Source: Serripes groenlandicus (Eukaryota > Mollusca > Bivalvia > Cardiida > Cardiidae). From it: a stretch of 64,000 nt of DNA. The notes below the pieces were generated by a model that was not told where the DNA came from, did not search any database, and saw only the letters and a list, made by a program, of their open reading frames with translations. This document shows positions 11,394-23,030 of this stretch, piece by piece. Position 1 is the first letter of the stretch. Every line of letters starts with the position of its first letter. The DNA lies in assembly GCA_031761405.1 (NCBI GenBank), contig JASEVX010000011.1, positions 28,383,674 through 28,447,673 of the forward strand, given 5' to 3'. The position numbers and the translations under genes were made by a program.

Positions 11394-11585
11394 ATGTCTG
11401 TCTGTCTGTATGTCTATCTATCTATGTATCTTGTACTATCCCTGTCTCTGTCTCTCACTCTTTGTTTCTTTCTGCCTCACTCTGTATCGCTCTCTCTCTC
11501 ACTCGCTCTAACTATGTCTATCTGTCTCCATCTCTTTCTGTCTCTTTATCTCTTTATCTATCTGTATGTCTGTCTCTCAGTTCCT
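11362..11585 (+). repeat. TCTG/CT microsatellite
   Basis: Tandem-duplicate partner of 8341..8560 with small length differences. Confidence 0.95.
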
Positions 11586-12139
11586 TCCCATATTTATTTT
11601 AAATTGCAAATTAGCAAAATCGATTGAAGAATGTTCATATTTATTCATAAGAATTTGTTTAGAATAGTCCAAAAAGAGCGCATTATGTAACCAGTTAACT
11701 TAAATGCCTACTACTAATATGAAGCTTTCAAAATGTTACAATCATTGTTAACATAGTCAAAAGGAAAAAATTGTCATTTTAATCATCTTTTTCCAGAAGT
11801 TTAACAGGATATAGTAATGTAGCAATACAGATCATTTATGTATTGTTATTGTTAAAACCATTATCGTAAAATCCTTTTATAAATAGGTTCAAAACATCTA
11901 TCAATATAGTTAGTCTTAAACGGATATTATTAAAGCTACTTTCCAACATTGTTTTCAAAATCGAAAACTGATAAACTGTTAAACTTGACCAACTTTTAAA
12001 CTACATTCCCCTGAATGTTTTCAAATTGAGAAAAATACATGTAACCAATATATCAATGTTGTATGAATATTTGATATGTAATCCAAATGTTATGTATTTT
12101 GGGCTGAAGGCCTTTTGTACTAATAAAAATAGTCTCCCT

Positions 12140-12582
<443 letters not shown>

Positions 12583-13089
12583 TATCTTTAAACACTGTGA
12601 TGAAAGTTATCCTTATTTGCTATAATCAACTTCAAGCAATACAATACACGTTCTTGAACACCATTTGAGGCTGTGCATTAGAAAATGTACACGTTGTGTA
12701 GGTTCAGATCATCTTGTCCACCTGTTTAGTCTTATCAGAGTCTACACAAGTTGACAGACCATTCTAGCAAATTTGTGCATGTAAAATGTGACCAGACCGT
12801 GCGGTTGCCACAGGTTACTCCGGTCATATACAGTTCATGAAAATAGACTTATACCTCTTCGCTTAGATCGGCTTATGCATTTGTAAATAATACAGACCAA
12901 GATCAGCATATAATTTCACGAAATGTAATTTCTGAGAAAAGGTTAAGTTGTTAAATATGAGCATATCTTTTCATTTCCCTTTTTCTGTATTAATTATCCT
13001 GTGATTAAAGACCACCTGTGATCAAAGACCATGTTGTTCACTTCCTATAGGCGATCTTTATACAAAGGTTTGAGTGTATAAATATATAT

Positions 13090-13340
13090 ATGAGCCGTTA
13101 CACGATCAAACCAACATTATAGACTCTGCGTAATGTATCGACCCAGATCAGCCTGCGCAATCCATACAGGCTTACCCGGGTCGACATATTCCGTCTCAGA
13201 GGTATGGAGTAATGATTCCTTAAACAGAAAATCCACAGGAGGCGAAAATTGTCTGTCCGGGTTAGCCTGCGCGGCATGCTTAGGCTGATCCGGTTCGAAA
13301 CTTTACGCAACGGAGTGGTTTGTCGCTAATGAACGGTTGG
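13090..13340 (+). repeat. GAGCCG MITE
   Basis: Left end ATGAGCCGTTACACGA, internal arms present, right end truncated. Partner of 9755..9985. Confidence 0.8.
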
Positions 13341-13495
13341 CCGAACATTGTTTTATGTTATATCCCGTAGTTCTGTGTTTACTGTACGTATTCGTTTGGT
13401 CTAGACATTTTTCATGTTATAGGTATGTCGAAAAGGCAAAAGTAGCACGTGCACGTTTATACTTACAAGGCACGTTACAAACAGTGTTTTGCCAT

Positions 13496-13740
13496 TTCTA
13501 ACAAGTAGCAAGTTGGTAACGGTAAGGGTTAACGATCCAGGTGTCGGAGGTTCGAATCCCAACTCAGACTTTCATACATAATGGACAACGGTCATTGTAC
13601 AAAGCCTCTCTTGTCTCTCACTGGCAGGCAAAGAGTATTTGTAGGATGGAAGTCATCTGCTTGGGAAGGCTGTTGTGTTGAGTCATGGTGACAGGGAACC
13701 AGAAAACACACTATTAATGTAAGGAAACTGCAATAGGCGG
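13496..13740 (+). repeat. tRNA-derived SINE-like element
   Basis: The head has an A-box-like AGTTGGTAACGGTAAGG and a B-box GGAGGTTCGAATCCC, spaced as in a tRNA. A non-tRNA body runs through GGACAACGGTCATTG. The copy in unit B is 43310..43560. A functional tRNA is unlikely because the acceptor stem does not pair. Confidence 0.6.
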
Positions 13741-13756
13741 TGACTAGATCAGACAA

Positions 13757-13900
13757 CCTCCACGATGGTGTAGTGGTAGAGCATCCTTCTCGGATGAGGG
13801 AGGTCGTTGGTTCAATCCTCGGCCGGGTCATTTCAATGACTTTTAAAATGGTAGTAATGGCGCTCAAGGTTGTGGGGACGTCATTACGACTGACTAGCTG
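13757..13900 (+). repeat. tRNA-like SINE head (degenerate)
   Basis: The A-box-like TGGTGTAGTGGTAGAGCATC and B-box-like GGTTCAATCC are present, but no seven-base anticodon loop can be folded. The body through GACTTTTAAAATGGTAGTAATGG matches, in reverse, the SINE at 20930..21145. The unit-B copy (43578..43720) has lost part of the head. I read it as a SINE, not a tRNA gene. Confidence 0.6.
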
Positions 13901-14031
13901 GTTTCAGGATAGCTGGACCAGTAATACTAATAGTTTATACAGAACACGCCGTAATACGCCTCAAAGTTGAAAGTGGCGTTATGAACCTTACAAATAAACA
14001 CAACAAAGACTTGATAAGACAAACCACTTAC

Positions 14032-14256
14032 CCGGCGTTAACCAGCTGATTCCGTTAAACAAACACATATACTTTGTGGTACCAGTGATCGGCTTTTTGT
14101 TATAGATTGTAAGGAACATATGTAGGGCTATAATCATTGTCAGAAAAAAGGACGCGAGACTCGAGTAGGTCGTGATGAAGCTCTGGGCGATACACATTTT
14201 GCACGATATCTTATTGTCCTCAACAAAGAAGTGTCGCAGTGCTGCAAGTATGTATC
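14032..14256 (-). CDS. GPR157-like receptor, unit A, exon 2
   Basis: 225-nt exon with CAG acceptor and GTAAGT donor, phase 1 to phase 1, coding the end of TM2, extracellular loop 1, TM3 and the start of TM4. It joins in frame to exon 1 at 20410..20626. The TM3 segment reads ASFFLT here, whereas copy B has ASFFWT; the Trp is the residue I recall for the family. The exons for TM4-TM7 should lie left of the window, so whether this copy is functional cannot be judged. Confidence 0.85.
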
Positions 14257-14537
14257 CTGAAATGGTAAATAACAGACGCGGTGAACTAACACTAAGATTA
14301 ACATTGTTCATGACAAGACATAATAACGTACTATGTTAGCGGTGCAATGGGGAATCAACCTTAAGATAATGATTACACATGTTGAAAAGCACTTCTTCCG
14401 AGCACTTCCGCATGATTCATATGAAATTGATTCAAATGGATACTGTTTTGCAGAAGTTTCTTTTAACCCCTCTTTGACTAGTTTGTCAACAGTGCAGATC
14501 CAGATCAGACTGCTTTAGGACAATCAACAATATGTGA

Positions 14538-14807
14538 TTACTTACACACAATTTCTGAAAAATGCATGCATGTCAATATACCATGTCTTGCGATATGGGG
14601 TATTAATGTACCAAAGTACAGTGAAGACTGAGGTGAGCCTCTGCATACGCAAAATCTCACCTGCAAACCTGACATGAAACTAGAAGTGTATCCCCTGTTG
14701 TTATACGTCAATGTTACATCGTCAAATTGGTTATTATAGTTTTGCACAACGAATAGGATCAGTTCAGTAGTACCAAGTACCCCAGCACGTGCATAGTTCA
14801 TTGGCAA
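14538..14807 (-). other. Duplicated open frame in GPR157 intron 1, unexplained
   Basis: 89-codon open frame (hydrophobic AGVLGTTELILFVV, then NNQFDDVTLTYNNR) that stays open in unit B (44345..44617) despite a 6-bp in-frame length change. A possible donor, TTTGCAG followed by GTGAGA, is visible in this copy. Its phase fits neither exon 1 nor exon 2, and exon 2 joins perfectly to exon 3 without it, so it is not part of the standard receptor. Replacements between the copies are frequent and no family was recognised. It may be an old exon or chance. Confidence 0.3.
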
Positions 14808-14837
14808 TCTGATTAACTATTTAATCGTAATAGGCAT

Positions 14838-15061
14838 ATGAGCTATCCCGCATGAAAACCAACAGTATGGCATCTGCGTAATGTATCGACCCAGGTCAGC
14901 CTATGCAGTCTGGGGGGATATCAGGGGGGTAGCGGTATAGAGTAATGAAATCCACAGGAGACGAAAAGTGTCTATCCGGGTAGCGCTGCATGCTTAGGTT
15001 AATCCGGGTCGATACTCTACGCAAAGTCCCCTACCTAGGTTTTCTCGCGGGACGGCTCATA
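14838..15061 (+). repeat. GAGCCG MITE
   Basis: Ends ATGAGCTATCCCGCATG and TTTTCTCGCGGGACGGCTCAT. The partner in unit B is 44647..44811, which has an internal deletion. Confidence 0.85.
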
Positions 15062-15179
15062 CATCTATAGGATTCGTTGGGTAGTATAGATCCTGGTCAG
15101 TATGCGCTGATGTGCAGGGTGATGTTTATGTGTACAATATACCTGCATGTTTTCCGCAGCAAACACATGCAGATTACTA

Positions 15180-15715
15180 CGCGTAAATAAAAAAAGATTG
15201 CCACGTGCAAATACAAGGAGACTGCAACGCATTAATACAAGGAGATGCAACGCGCAAATACAAGGAGACTGCAACGCATAAATACAAAGAGACTGCAGCG
15301 CGTAAATACAAGGAGACTGCAACGCGTGAATACAAGGAGACTGCAACGCGTGAATACAAGGAGACTGCAACGCGTAAATACAAGGAGACTGCAACGCGTG
15401 AATACAAGGAGATTGCAACGCGTGATGTTTATGTATACAATATACCTGCATGTTTTCAGCAGCAAACACATGCAGATACCACGCGTAAATAAAAGAAGAC
15501 TTCCACGCGCAAATACAAGGAGACTGCAACGCGTAAATACAAGGAGACTGCAACGCGTAAATACAAGGAGACTGCAACGCGCAAATACAAGGAGACTGTA
15601 TCGCGCAAATACAAGGAGACTGCAACGAGCAAATACAAGGAGACTGCAACGCGTAAATACAAGGAGACTGTAACGCGCAAAATCAAGGAGACTGCAACGC
15701 GCAGATACACGGAGA
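15180..15715. repeat. 24-bp minisatellite
   Basis: About 20 units of GCAACGCGTAAATACAAGGAGACT-type sequence, interrupted near 15420-15480 by a GATGTTTATGTATACAATAT segment that also borders the array on the left (15120-15150). The unit is a multiple of three and stop-poor, so long open frames appear on both strands; these are not genes. Unit B has a shorter array at 44930..45215. Confidence 0.9.
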
Positions 15716-16149
15716 GTACAGTTGAAAACGTTGTTGCAAAAATCATCAGCAGCAGATGCGTCACAATATGTCTGCAAGTGCGACATTTTTTAGAATAACA
15801 CTATCTGTCGAAGTTTGATGCACTATTCATCAATGAAAATAAATTGGCGCAATTGTATAAGAAAATGTAAAAGTTGACATTTCTGAACAGTGTACCTTCT
15901 GATCAGCTTGTCCATATGCTCCGTCTTATCAGAGTCTACACAAATTGACAGAATCTTCCAACAAGCTTGTGGAAGAAAAATGTGAACAGTTTAGACATTG
16001 ATTCGTCTGTGCAGACCACAGGCTGATCTGGGTTTACATTGTTCACTAAATTCAAATTGTACATTTTGCTATGCAAATGGGATCATTTATTTACAAAGAT
16101 ATCTGTTTGAAATCGATTAACATCGCATTATGTTTTCAACCTTATCTAT

Positions 16150-16640
16150 TAAGGAGTTTCACTGTTATTTTAGGTACATTAAATCTAATTTGGACCCTCC
16201 TTTACGAGTTTCACTGTTATTTTAGGTACATTAAATCTTATTTGGACCATGCTTTACGAATGGCACTATTATTTTATGTACATAACATCTAATTTGGACC
16301 ATGCTTTACGAGTAGCACATATATACGTACTGTTATTGTAGGGACATTATATCTAATTTGGACCATGCTTTACGAGTGCCACTTTTATTTTATGTACATT
16401 AAATGTAACTTGGACCATGCTTTACGAGTGGCACTGTTATTGTAGGTACATTAACTCTAATTTGGACCATGCTTTACGAGTGGCACTGTTATTTTAGGTA
16501 CATTAACTCTAATTTGGACCATGCTTTACAAATGACACTGTTATTGTATGTAAATAAATATAATTCGGACCATCCTTTACGAGTTTCGCTGTTATGTCAG
16601 GTACATTGAATCTAATTTGGACCCTGCTTTACGAGTGGTA
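16150..16640. repeat. 52-bp minisatellite, unit A
   Basis: About nine imperfect copies of a 52-bp unit with the landmarks GGTACATTAAATCTAATTTGG and CATGCTTTACGAGTGGCACTG. The paralogous array is at 46370..46880. Confidence 0.9.
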
Positions 16641-17049
16641 CGGTTTATGATTTTAGTAATATCGATACCTTTCTATTTAAAATAATATTTTGGTTGAGAT
16701 ACTATTCACAACAGCGAATTCAAGTTATAACAACCCTAAATCTATAGCTAACAACTTTGAAAACATCTATTTATTGTGTAGATGAGAAAATGTGACAAAA
16801 GGGAAATGTTCTCATTATGAGTCATTTCTTCTTTGTTCATAATGTTTTCAAACGTCGTCTTATAGAGATACGGCTAATCCCGTTAACATATACACAAAAG
16901 TAACACGATGTTTTCAAAAAATGAATGAAAATCTAATGCAGATACGGCTATTGGCATCTGATGTAATTGGGTTTAATATACAAAGATGTAACATATACAC
17001 AAATGTAACACACGTTTATCGTATTTTCAAGGCTCAATGTTTATCAGCT

Positions 17050-17330
17050 TGATAACAACACCAATAGGGCAATACGCATAATGTTTATTTATTTATCTAA
17101 ACTGTTTACATGTTAAAATAATAGAAAACGCGATATAATACTACTTATTATAAATAAGTGTTCACAACCTGCACAGACAATCACAGAAATATCTAAATAT
17201 TAAAATGATAAAAGGCGATACTTCTTCCGTTGCAAAGTCATACTTAAAAGGAAACAAAAAAAACAAGGCTTAAAAGTTTTCTGTACAGCGAATTTAACAC
17301 TGGTAGTATTGTATCAATTCGAATTAGCTC
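17050..17330. other. Start of unit-A-specific insertion, no gene
   Basis: Collinearity with unit B (about 47180-47250) stops here and resumes at about 20330. Nothing coding was recognised before the TIR element. Confidence 0.5.
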
Positions 17331-18992
17331 CGCCTTGTCACACCCTATAGATCTCCTTTCGAATATAGCTCCCCGAGTAGCTATATTCGGTAACAGTTAC
17401 GTATACAGCTATCCGGTTAACTCTATTCGGCGAAGAGAGGTCTCGTACTAAATGAGGAGCTGTATTCGGGGTACTTGTTGCTGATTTTTGGATAGAGCTC
17501 CCCTTCAAATCTAGCTCCTCGGGTAGTTCTATTCGTCGAATATATCTCTCGTACTAAATGAGGAGCTGTATTCGGGGTACTTGTTGCTTTTTTCGGATAG
17601 AGTTCCCCAGTTATCTGATGCAAGATAAAATTCATTTAAATTCATTATATATACAAGCACGCGACGAGGAGATGCAGTAGCCATGTAGTAATAAGATTTG
17701 ACTGGCTGGCTGGCTGTTTGGTCTGTCTGTACTTGCCCAAAATATATTAGGCGTAGGTGGTTCTTGACATTATGAGGTTGTTTCAGTTCATTCAGTCATT
17801 ATGGGGTTAACAATTGTATTCTTGGGTTAAGAAGTGTATTATGGGGTTAAAATGATCAAAGATCTGTCTGTCTATTTGTAATAGATTCAATCAAATAATA
17901 ATGTTAAAGTGATATAATTATAACGATATTTATATATAACTTCTGTTGTTCAAAATACTCAATATTCATCTCAGAAAACAGTCAAACTCGAGTTATAGCC
18001 ATATGTTCTAGCACCTGTGGACAAAAAATAAATACCATTTGTGGTAAGTATAGGCTAAATACTAATTGTGAATGTTCAAACATTTCTTATGACAAATAGG
18101 TCTGTCAAGTGAGCATGCCATTAGCCATTTAGCTGAACATCAAGATTGAATACCTTGCTGGCTGATCATTCAAAATCGAGTACTATGCTGACGGACCGTT
18201 CAGGTTGCCATTCGGCTGATCATTCAAAGTTTTAATACCATGCTGGATGAGTGTTCAACTTTCCCTTCAAAATCGAATACCAGTCTAGGCGACAAGTCTA
18301 ATACCATGCTGGCTGACTATTAAGCTTATTAAAATCAAAATTCAAAATCGAATACCATTCTTGGTGACCATTCAGCTTGCCATTCAGCCGACCATTCAAA
18401 GTCATTCATTTGACCATTCAAAATCAAATACCTTGCCGGCTGACCATTCAGCATGACATACGACTTTGAATGGTCTGCTGAAAATGTTCTTCGTACTCTT
18501 GCTCGTACTTACTGACGGATAAACGCCACAAAACTATAAGCCTTTTCCTCAACGGGGGCCATGAACTCATTTGGCCAAATGAGTCACAGCCCAGTACCTG
18601 GTTTTCGTATGACTTCTGTTATATCATCAGTTTGATCAAAGTGTATGCGAGCTGTATTCGACTTTGTATATGCTTTTTTTCGTATACAGCTCGCTTGCTA
18701 TTCACCGAATAGAGCTACCCCGGGAAGTTATATTCGAAGTGAGCTTGATCAAAATGTATGCGAGCTGTATTCGACTTTGCGTATGCTTTTTTGCGTATAC
18801 AGCTCGCTTGCTATTCATCGAATAGAGCTACCCGGGGAGCTATATTCGAAGTAAGCTTGATCAAAGTGTATGCGAGCTGTATTCGACTTTGCATATGCTT
18901 TTTTTCGTATACAGCTCGCTTGTTATTTACCAAATAGAGCTACCCGGGGGAGCTATATGCGAAGTGAGCTCTATAGGGTATGACAACGCCTC
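17331..18992. mobile_element. Non-autonomous 1.65-kb TIR element
   Basis: The left end CCTTGTCACACCCTATAGA matches the reverse complement of the right end, GCGTTGTCATACCCTATAGA. Both continue inward with an ATATAGCTCCCC and TAGCTATATTCGG-like motif. The inside shows a partial two-copy repeat near 17455-17605, a run of short GCTGACCATTCAGC-type repeats at 18110-18470, and three tandem copies of about 112 bp at 18640-18985. No transposase frame is present. It lies in the segment missing from unit B. Confidence 0.6.
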
Positions 18993-19464
18993 TTATAAGA
19001 AAAACAAACCCATAAACATTATACGGGTACATGTAATACATGTGACATAGAAAGCATAATGCATGATCATTGGACCCATAACAGATTATGTACCTAAAAG
19101 AATTAATGTAGCTTTATAAAATATTTTTTTACATGTTTCCGCACTTATTCTTGGTAATTTGCTATTCGACAAAATACAAGATAATTTGTAAAGCAATGGA
19201 TTGATCCTTTAGCGCTTTTTAACAAAAAGGTTAATTAACTGCTTACATTATAATGATATTTACAATAAATAAAAGCATAGATGTCCAGACTAAACATCAT
19301 CGCAACAAGAGCACAAATGATCACTTGCAGCAGGATCGTCGTAGCTACCAGTTTCTATTCTACTACATGTAGGTGCAACACAACACTTACAGTACTGATA
19401 GTTAATCTATGACTAAGGGACACTATCAGTAAAGTTTAAGTGCCTCTTCAATAACGGGTTATCA

Positions 19465-19914
19465 GTGTACAGTGATTTTACGCTTATTCCTATTTCTCAC
19501 GGATGGCTCAGTTTTAATCGCGGAAGATATTCAGTTGAATATTTCAAAGAATTAACGTGGCTTAAATTTGCTGATCGATGTAATTATCATACAGCTGTCC
19601 TTATTGATAAAACTATGAAAAATATGATACCATCATACATGACAAATATACATTTTTCTGAAAATTAAACCCATAAGCTGCGATCAATATCAAATAAGGA
19701 TCTTGTTTTGAAAGATATAACTCGTACCAATTGTATGAAGAACTCATTCGCTTATTATAGTAAATCTATATGGAATGATATCCCATGTGACATACGAGCA
19801 TCGCTTAGCGTTAAAACATTAGAGGAAAAATATAAAAATGTTTACTGCAGTCTTTATTTTTACCTATTTAAATTATATATCACTATTAATTATCATGAAA
19901 CCTTCATTCAATAA
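19465..19914 (+). pseudogene. Non-LTR retrotransposon ORF2 C-terminal remnant
   Basis: In one frame this codes LTWLKFADRCNYHTAVLID and, further on, NSFAYYSKSIWNDIPCDIR. This resembles the region after the reverse transcriptase in many invertebrate LINE ORF2 proteins, where a RC-(x)2-H-T motif and a WN-x-(I/L)-P motif are usual. One in-frame TAA at 19666 interrupts it, and the polymerase core is missing, so it is a 5'-truncated dead copy. ATAAAG at 19910 may mark its 3' end. Confidence 0.65.
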
Positions 19915-20363
19915 AGATATTACTATTAGAAATAGAAACCATAGCAGAACGCAAACACGGAGAAAATGTTCAGTACAATGACTTTTGTTTTTAATGTTCG
20001 GTTACTACTACTTCTATGCTGTTTCTGAGCCATCATGGCAATGAGTGAATGACAGAGATTGACTTGCCTGGTACATACTATGTCATGATGGAACAGATTT
20101 ATATTTTAATAGAGGAAGCCTATGAACATTTTGTTTATTTTGTACCCTTGGCGGTGTTTAAAAAAGAGTCATATTCTTTGAAAACTCCAATTGGAACGTT
20201 TTACATGTTAAAGTAGCTCTTATTATAGTGTGGGGAGGTAAGAACAATCACCTTTTCATACAATGTTTCCAAAAGGTCGCTAGCTGTAAAAAGCGTCGAA
20301 TGTCGTCCGCAATAAAGGAGTCACGTTTCGTCAGTATCAGATGTATAGGTTAATATCAGAAAG

Positions 20364-20404
20364 TGAAACCAAAGACCTAATGTGTTATTAGGTCTTTGGT
20401 GAAA
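20364..20404. repeat. Small perfect palindrome insertion beside splice donor
   Basis: A 31-bp fold-back (CCAAAGACCTAAT, loop GTGTT, ATTAGGTCTTTGG) is flanked by a 5-bp direct repeat, TGAAA. Unit B has the empty sequence AAGTGAAACGTACC. It lies in intron 1 of the minus-strand GPR157-like gene, starting about ten bases into the intron, and leaves the donor intact. Confidence 0.8.
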
Positions 20405-20409
20405 CGTAC

Positions 20410-20626
20410 CTGAAGCTGTCAAAAAATCCGCTATTGTCAAAAACACCATTAATGTTCTGACAAATTTCCTTATTTCCTTCATCATGAGATACGTCCAAAA
20501 AATACCGCAGGCCCCAAGTATCGAGAGGCAGCAGCTGACCGTTGTTATGATAACGGCATGATTATTTTTTGTCAACCGTTTGTATGACGATAGATTCGTT
20601 GAAATATCATTGCAGTAATTCAACAT
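20410..20626 (-). CDS. GPR157-like receptor, unit A, exon 1
   Basis: 217-nt first coding exon from ATG at 20626 to a GTACGT donor, ending in phase 1. It codes the N-terminus with NxS/T sites, TM1 and most of TM2 (FLTIADFLTASG). It differs from the unit-B exon 1 at five of 72 residues. It is spliced to 14032..14256. Confidence 0.88.
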
Positions 20627-20929
20627 GTTGTCCTTTTACAATATAACAACTATAATGCATGAAGTCACAGTGTAATATTTTATCTCCTTGTTTATACCTT
20701 TATGTCATAAATGATACTTGCATATTTTGAATCCTGATAAAAAATGACTTCATTTAAAACAGGCGTACATATAGTGTAATAATTAATGTAGTTAGTATTG
20801 TTTGAAATTAATTCTTTTACATGATAACAGTACAACGATTGAGCTGCGACACACGAAATAGCGCCAATTTTTAAAAGTTTGTTTTCATGGTGTTTTACGT
20901 TTCATTTTCAACATGTTTTAATTTATATC

Positions 20930-21145
20930 AAGGCGTTTTCTATGTTATATACCAGTGTTATTAATCCCCTTGGTCTATCACTCGCGAGTCATACGTTATG
21001 CTAGGCGCACGACTAAGAGAGCTAAGGACATGGAAGCCATTACTATCATTTGTAAAGTCGTTGGTATGACCCAGCAAGGTATCGAATCCGCGACCTTTGT
21101 ACCCGAGACGGACACTCTACCACTTCACCAATTCACCAATTCACC
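20930..21145 (-). repeat. tRNA-derived SINE
   Basis: Minus-strand element. The tRNA-like head is at the right end (CGGACACTCTACCACTTCACC and GTATCGAATCC on the plus strand). The paralogous copy is 48195..48385. Confidence 0.6.
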
Positions 21146-21959
21146 GTCAATCGTAACAATAAACATGTGTATTTCTAAATAAACATAGTTATATAATTTA
21201 TGATATGCTTCACCGCATGGATTAGTCTATCAGATATTGTTTTACTGTGAAATTTAAAATGTCGCCTGCAAAATCGTTTGGTATAAAACAGGGGAAATAT
21301 CACGTGTAAGATTCAAGTTTTATTGATTGTTATTTATACTGATGACCCTTATAAGCATGTAAGCTAAAAAACATACATCAAAACATTGAAGAGTAATAGT
21401 TAAAGTAAACACAGTATATGTTACACACCATCAGCAAACAGCTACAAATTCTTACAGTAAAAACAATGTTCATATTTACAGATATATAATAAGGAAGTTG
21501 AATCAAATAACATTCAGCATTATTGATTTAGCAAAGAGCGCTAGCTTTAACAAAATTTCTTTATCAGTACTAAAGATAAATTTCAATTTTTCAAAATGTG
21601 TGGATTTATAGCGTGATTGATGGATAAATGTATGTCTTTCATTTAAGAAATGGCTACAGTTTAAAAAAGGTAGTGAAACTTGTCATCAATTGATTGACTA
21701 TTACATAGTGTTAATAGGTTGCCCAGATCGACCAAGCAATAATTCCGATCACAATTAAGCTACAATATACGGAAACCGACCTTTGACATTCTGGGACCAG
21801 GACAAACCATGATTAGTATGGACTATTCAGGACATTCACTAATCACCATTTTATTGAAATAGCATCCTGTAGGCATGTAATGAATGATAATCACAGAAAA
21901 GAAACGACCAATTATGAAATTTGATAGGACTCACGATTTACAATTTTAAAACCTCTAAC

Positions 21960-23030
21960 CTGACTCAATAATGGGTATTTTTATTATCACTTCATTCAGC
22001 TTGGTTCCCCTGACCTGACTCAATAATTGGCATTTATTTTACCACTGTATGACTGATTGTTTCGACTGACTTGTCTCAGTAATTGGTATTTATGTTATCA
22101 CTTCATGAAGGTTGGTTTCGACTCACTTGTCTCAATAATTGGTATTTATGTTATCACTTCATTAAGTTAGTTTCGACTGACCTGACTCAATAATTGGTAT
22201 TTATGTTATCACTACATGAAGGTTGGTTTCGACTCACTTGTCTCAATAATTGGTATTTATGTTATCACTTCATTAAGTTAGTTTCGACTGACCTGACTCA
22301 ATAATTGGTATTTATGTTATCACTACATGAAGGTTGGTTTCGACTCACTTGTCTCAATAATTGGTATTTATGTTATCACTACATGAAGGTTGGTCTCGAC
22401 TGACTTGTCTCAATAATTGGTATTTATGTTATCACTTCATTAAGGTTGGTTTCGACTGACCTGACTCAATAATTGGTATGTATGTTATCACTTCATGAAG
22501 GTTGATTTCGACCCACTTGACTCAATAATTGGTATTCATGTTATCACTTCATGAAGGTTGATTTCGACTGACTTGACTCAATAATTGGTATTTATGTTAT
22601 CACTTCATGAAGGTTGATTTCGACCCACTTGACTCAATAATTGGTATTCATGTTATCACTTCATGAAGGTTGATTTCGACTGACTTGACTCAATAATTGG
22701 TATTTATGTTATCACTTCATGAAGGTTGATTTCGACTCACTTGACTCAATAATTGGTATTTATGTTATCACTTCATAAAGGGTGATTTCGACTGACTTGA
22801 CTCAATAATTGGTATTTATGTTATCACTTCATGAAGCATGGTTTCGAGTGACCTGACTCAATAATTGGTATTTATGTTATCACTACATGTTATCACTTCA
22901 TGAAGGTTGGTTTCGACTGACTTGGCTTAATAATTTGTATATATGTTATCACTTCATCGATGTTGGTACATGTATTGGGTGACCTGACTTAATAATTGGT
23001 ATTTATGTTATCAGTGCATGAATGTTGGTA
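21960..23030. repeat. 56-bp minisatellite, unit A
   Basis: About 19 copies of a 56-bp unit with CTCAATAATTGGTATTTATG and TTATCACTTCATGAAGG. Higher-order alternation of two variants (TGACTTGA/CCACTTGA) is visible at 22500-22740. Unit B has about 13 copies at 49675..50460. Confidence 0.92.

Noticed and set aside
13757..13835. tRNA gene
   Set aside because: A and B boxes are present, but no acceptor or anticodon stem folds correctly and a SINE body follows. The same holds for 13510, 24530, 27780 and 59500.
15065..15786. Repeat proteins with QSPCICAL-type units, also 44876..45449
   Set aside because: A 24-bp minisatellite stays open in several frames on both strands. No start context, domain or conserved end supports a gene.
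21960..23030. CRISPR array
   Set aside because: Units abut directly, with no unique spacers, and the genome is eukaryotic. The 24-bp and 52-bp arrays were rejected for the same reason.
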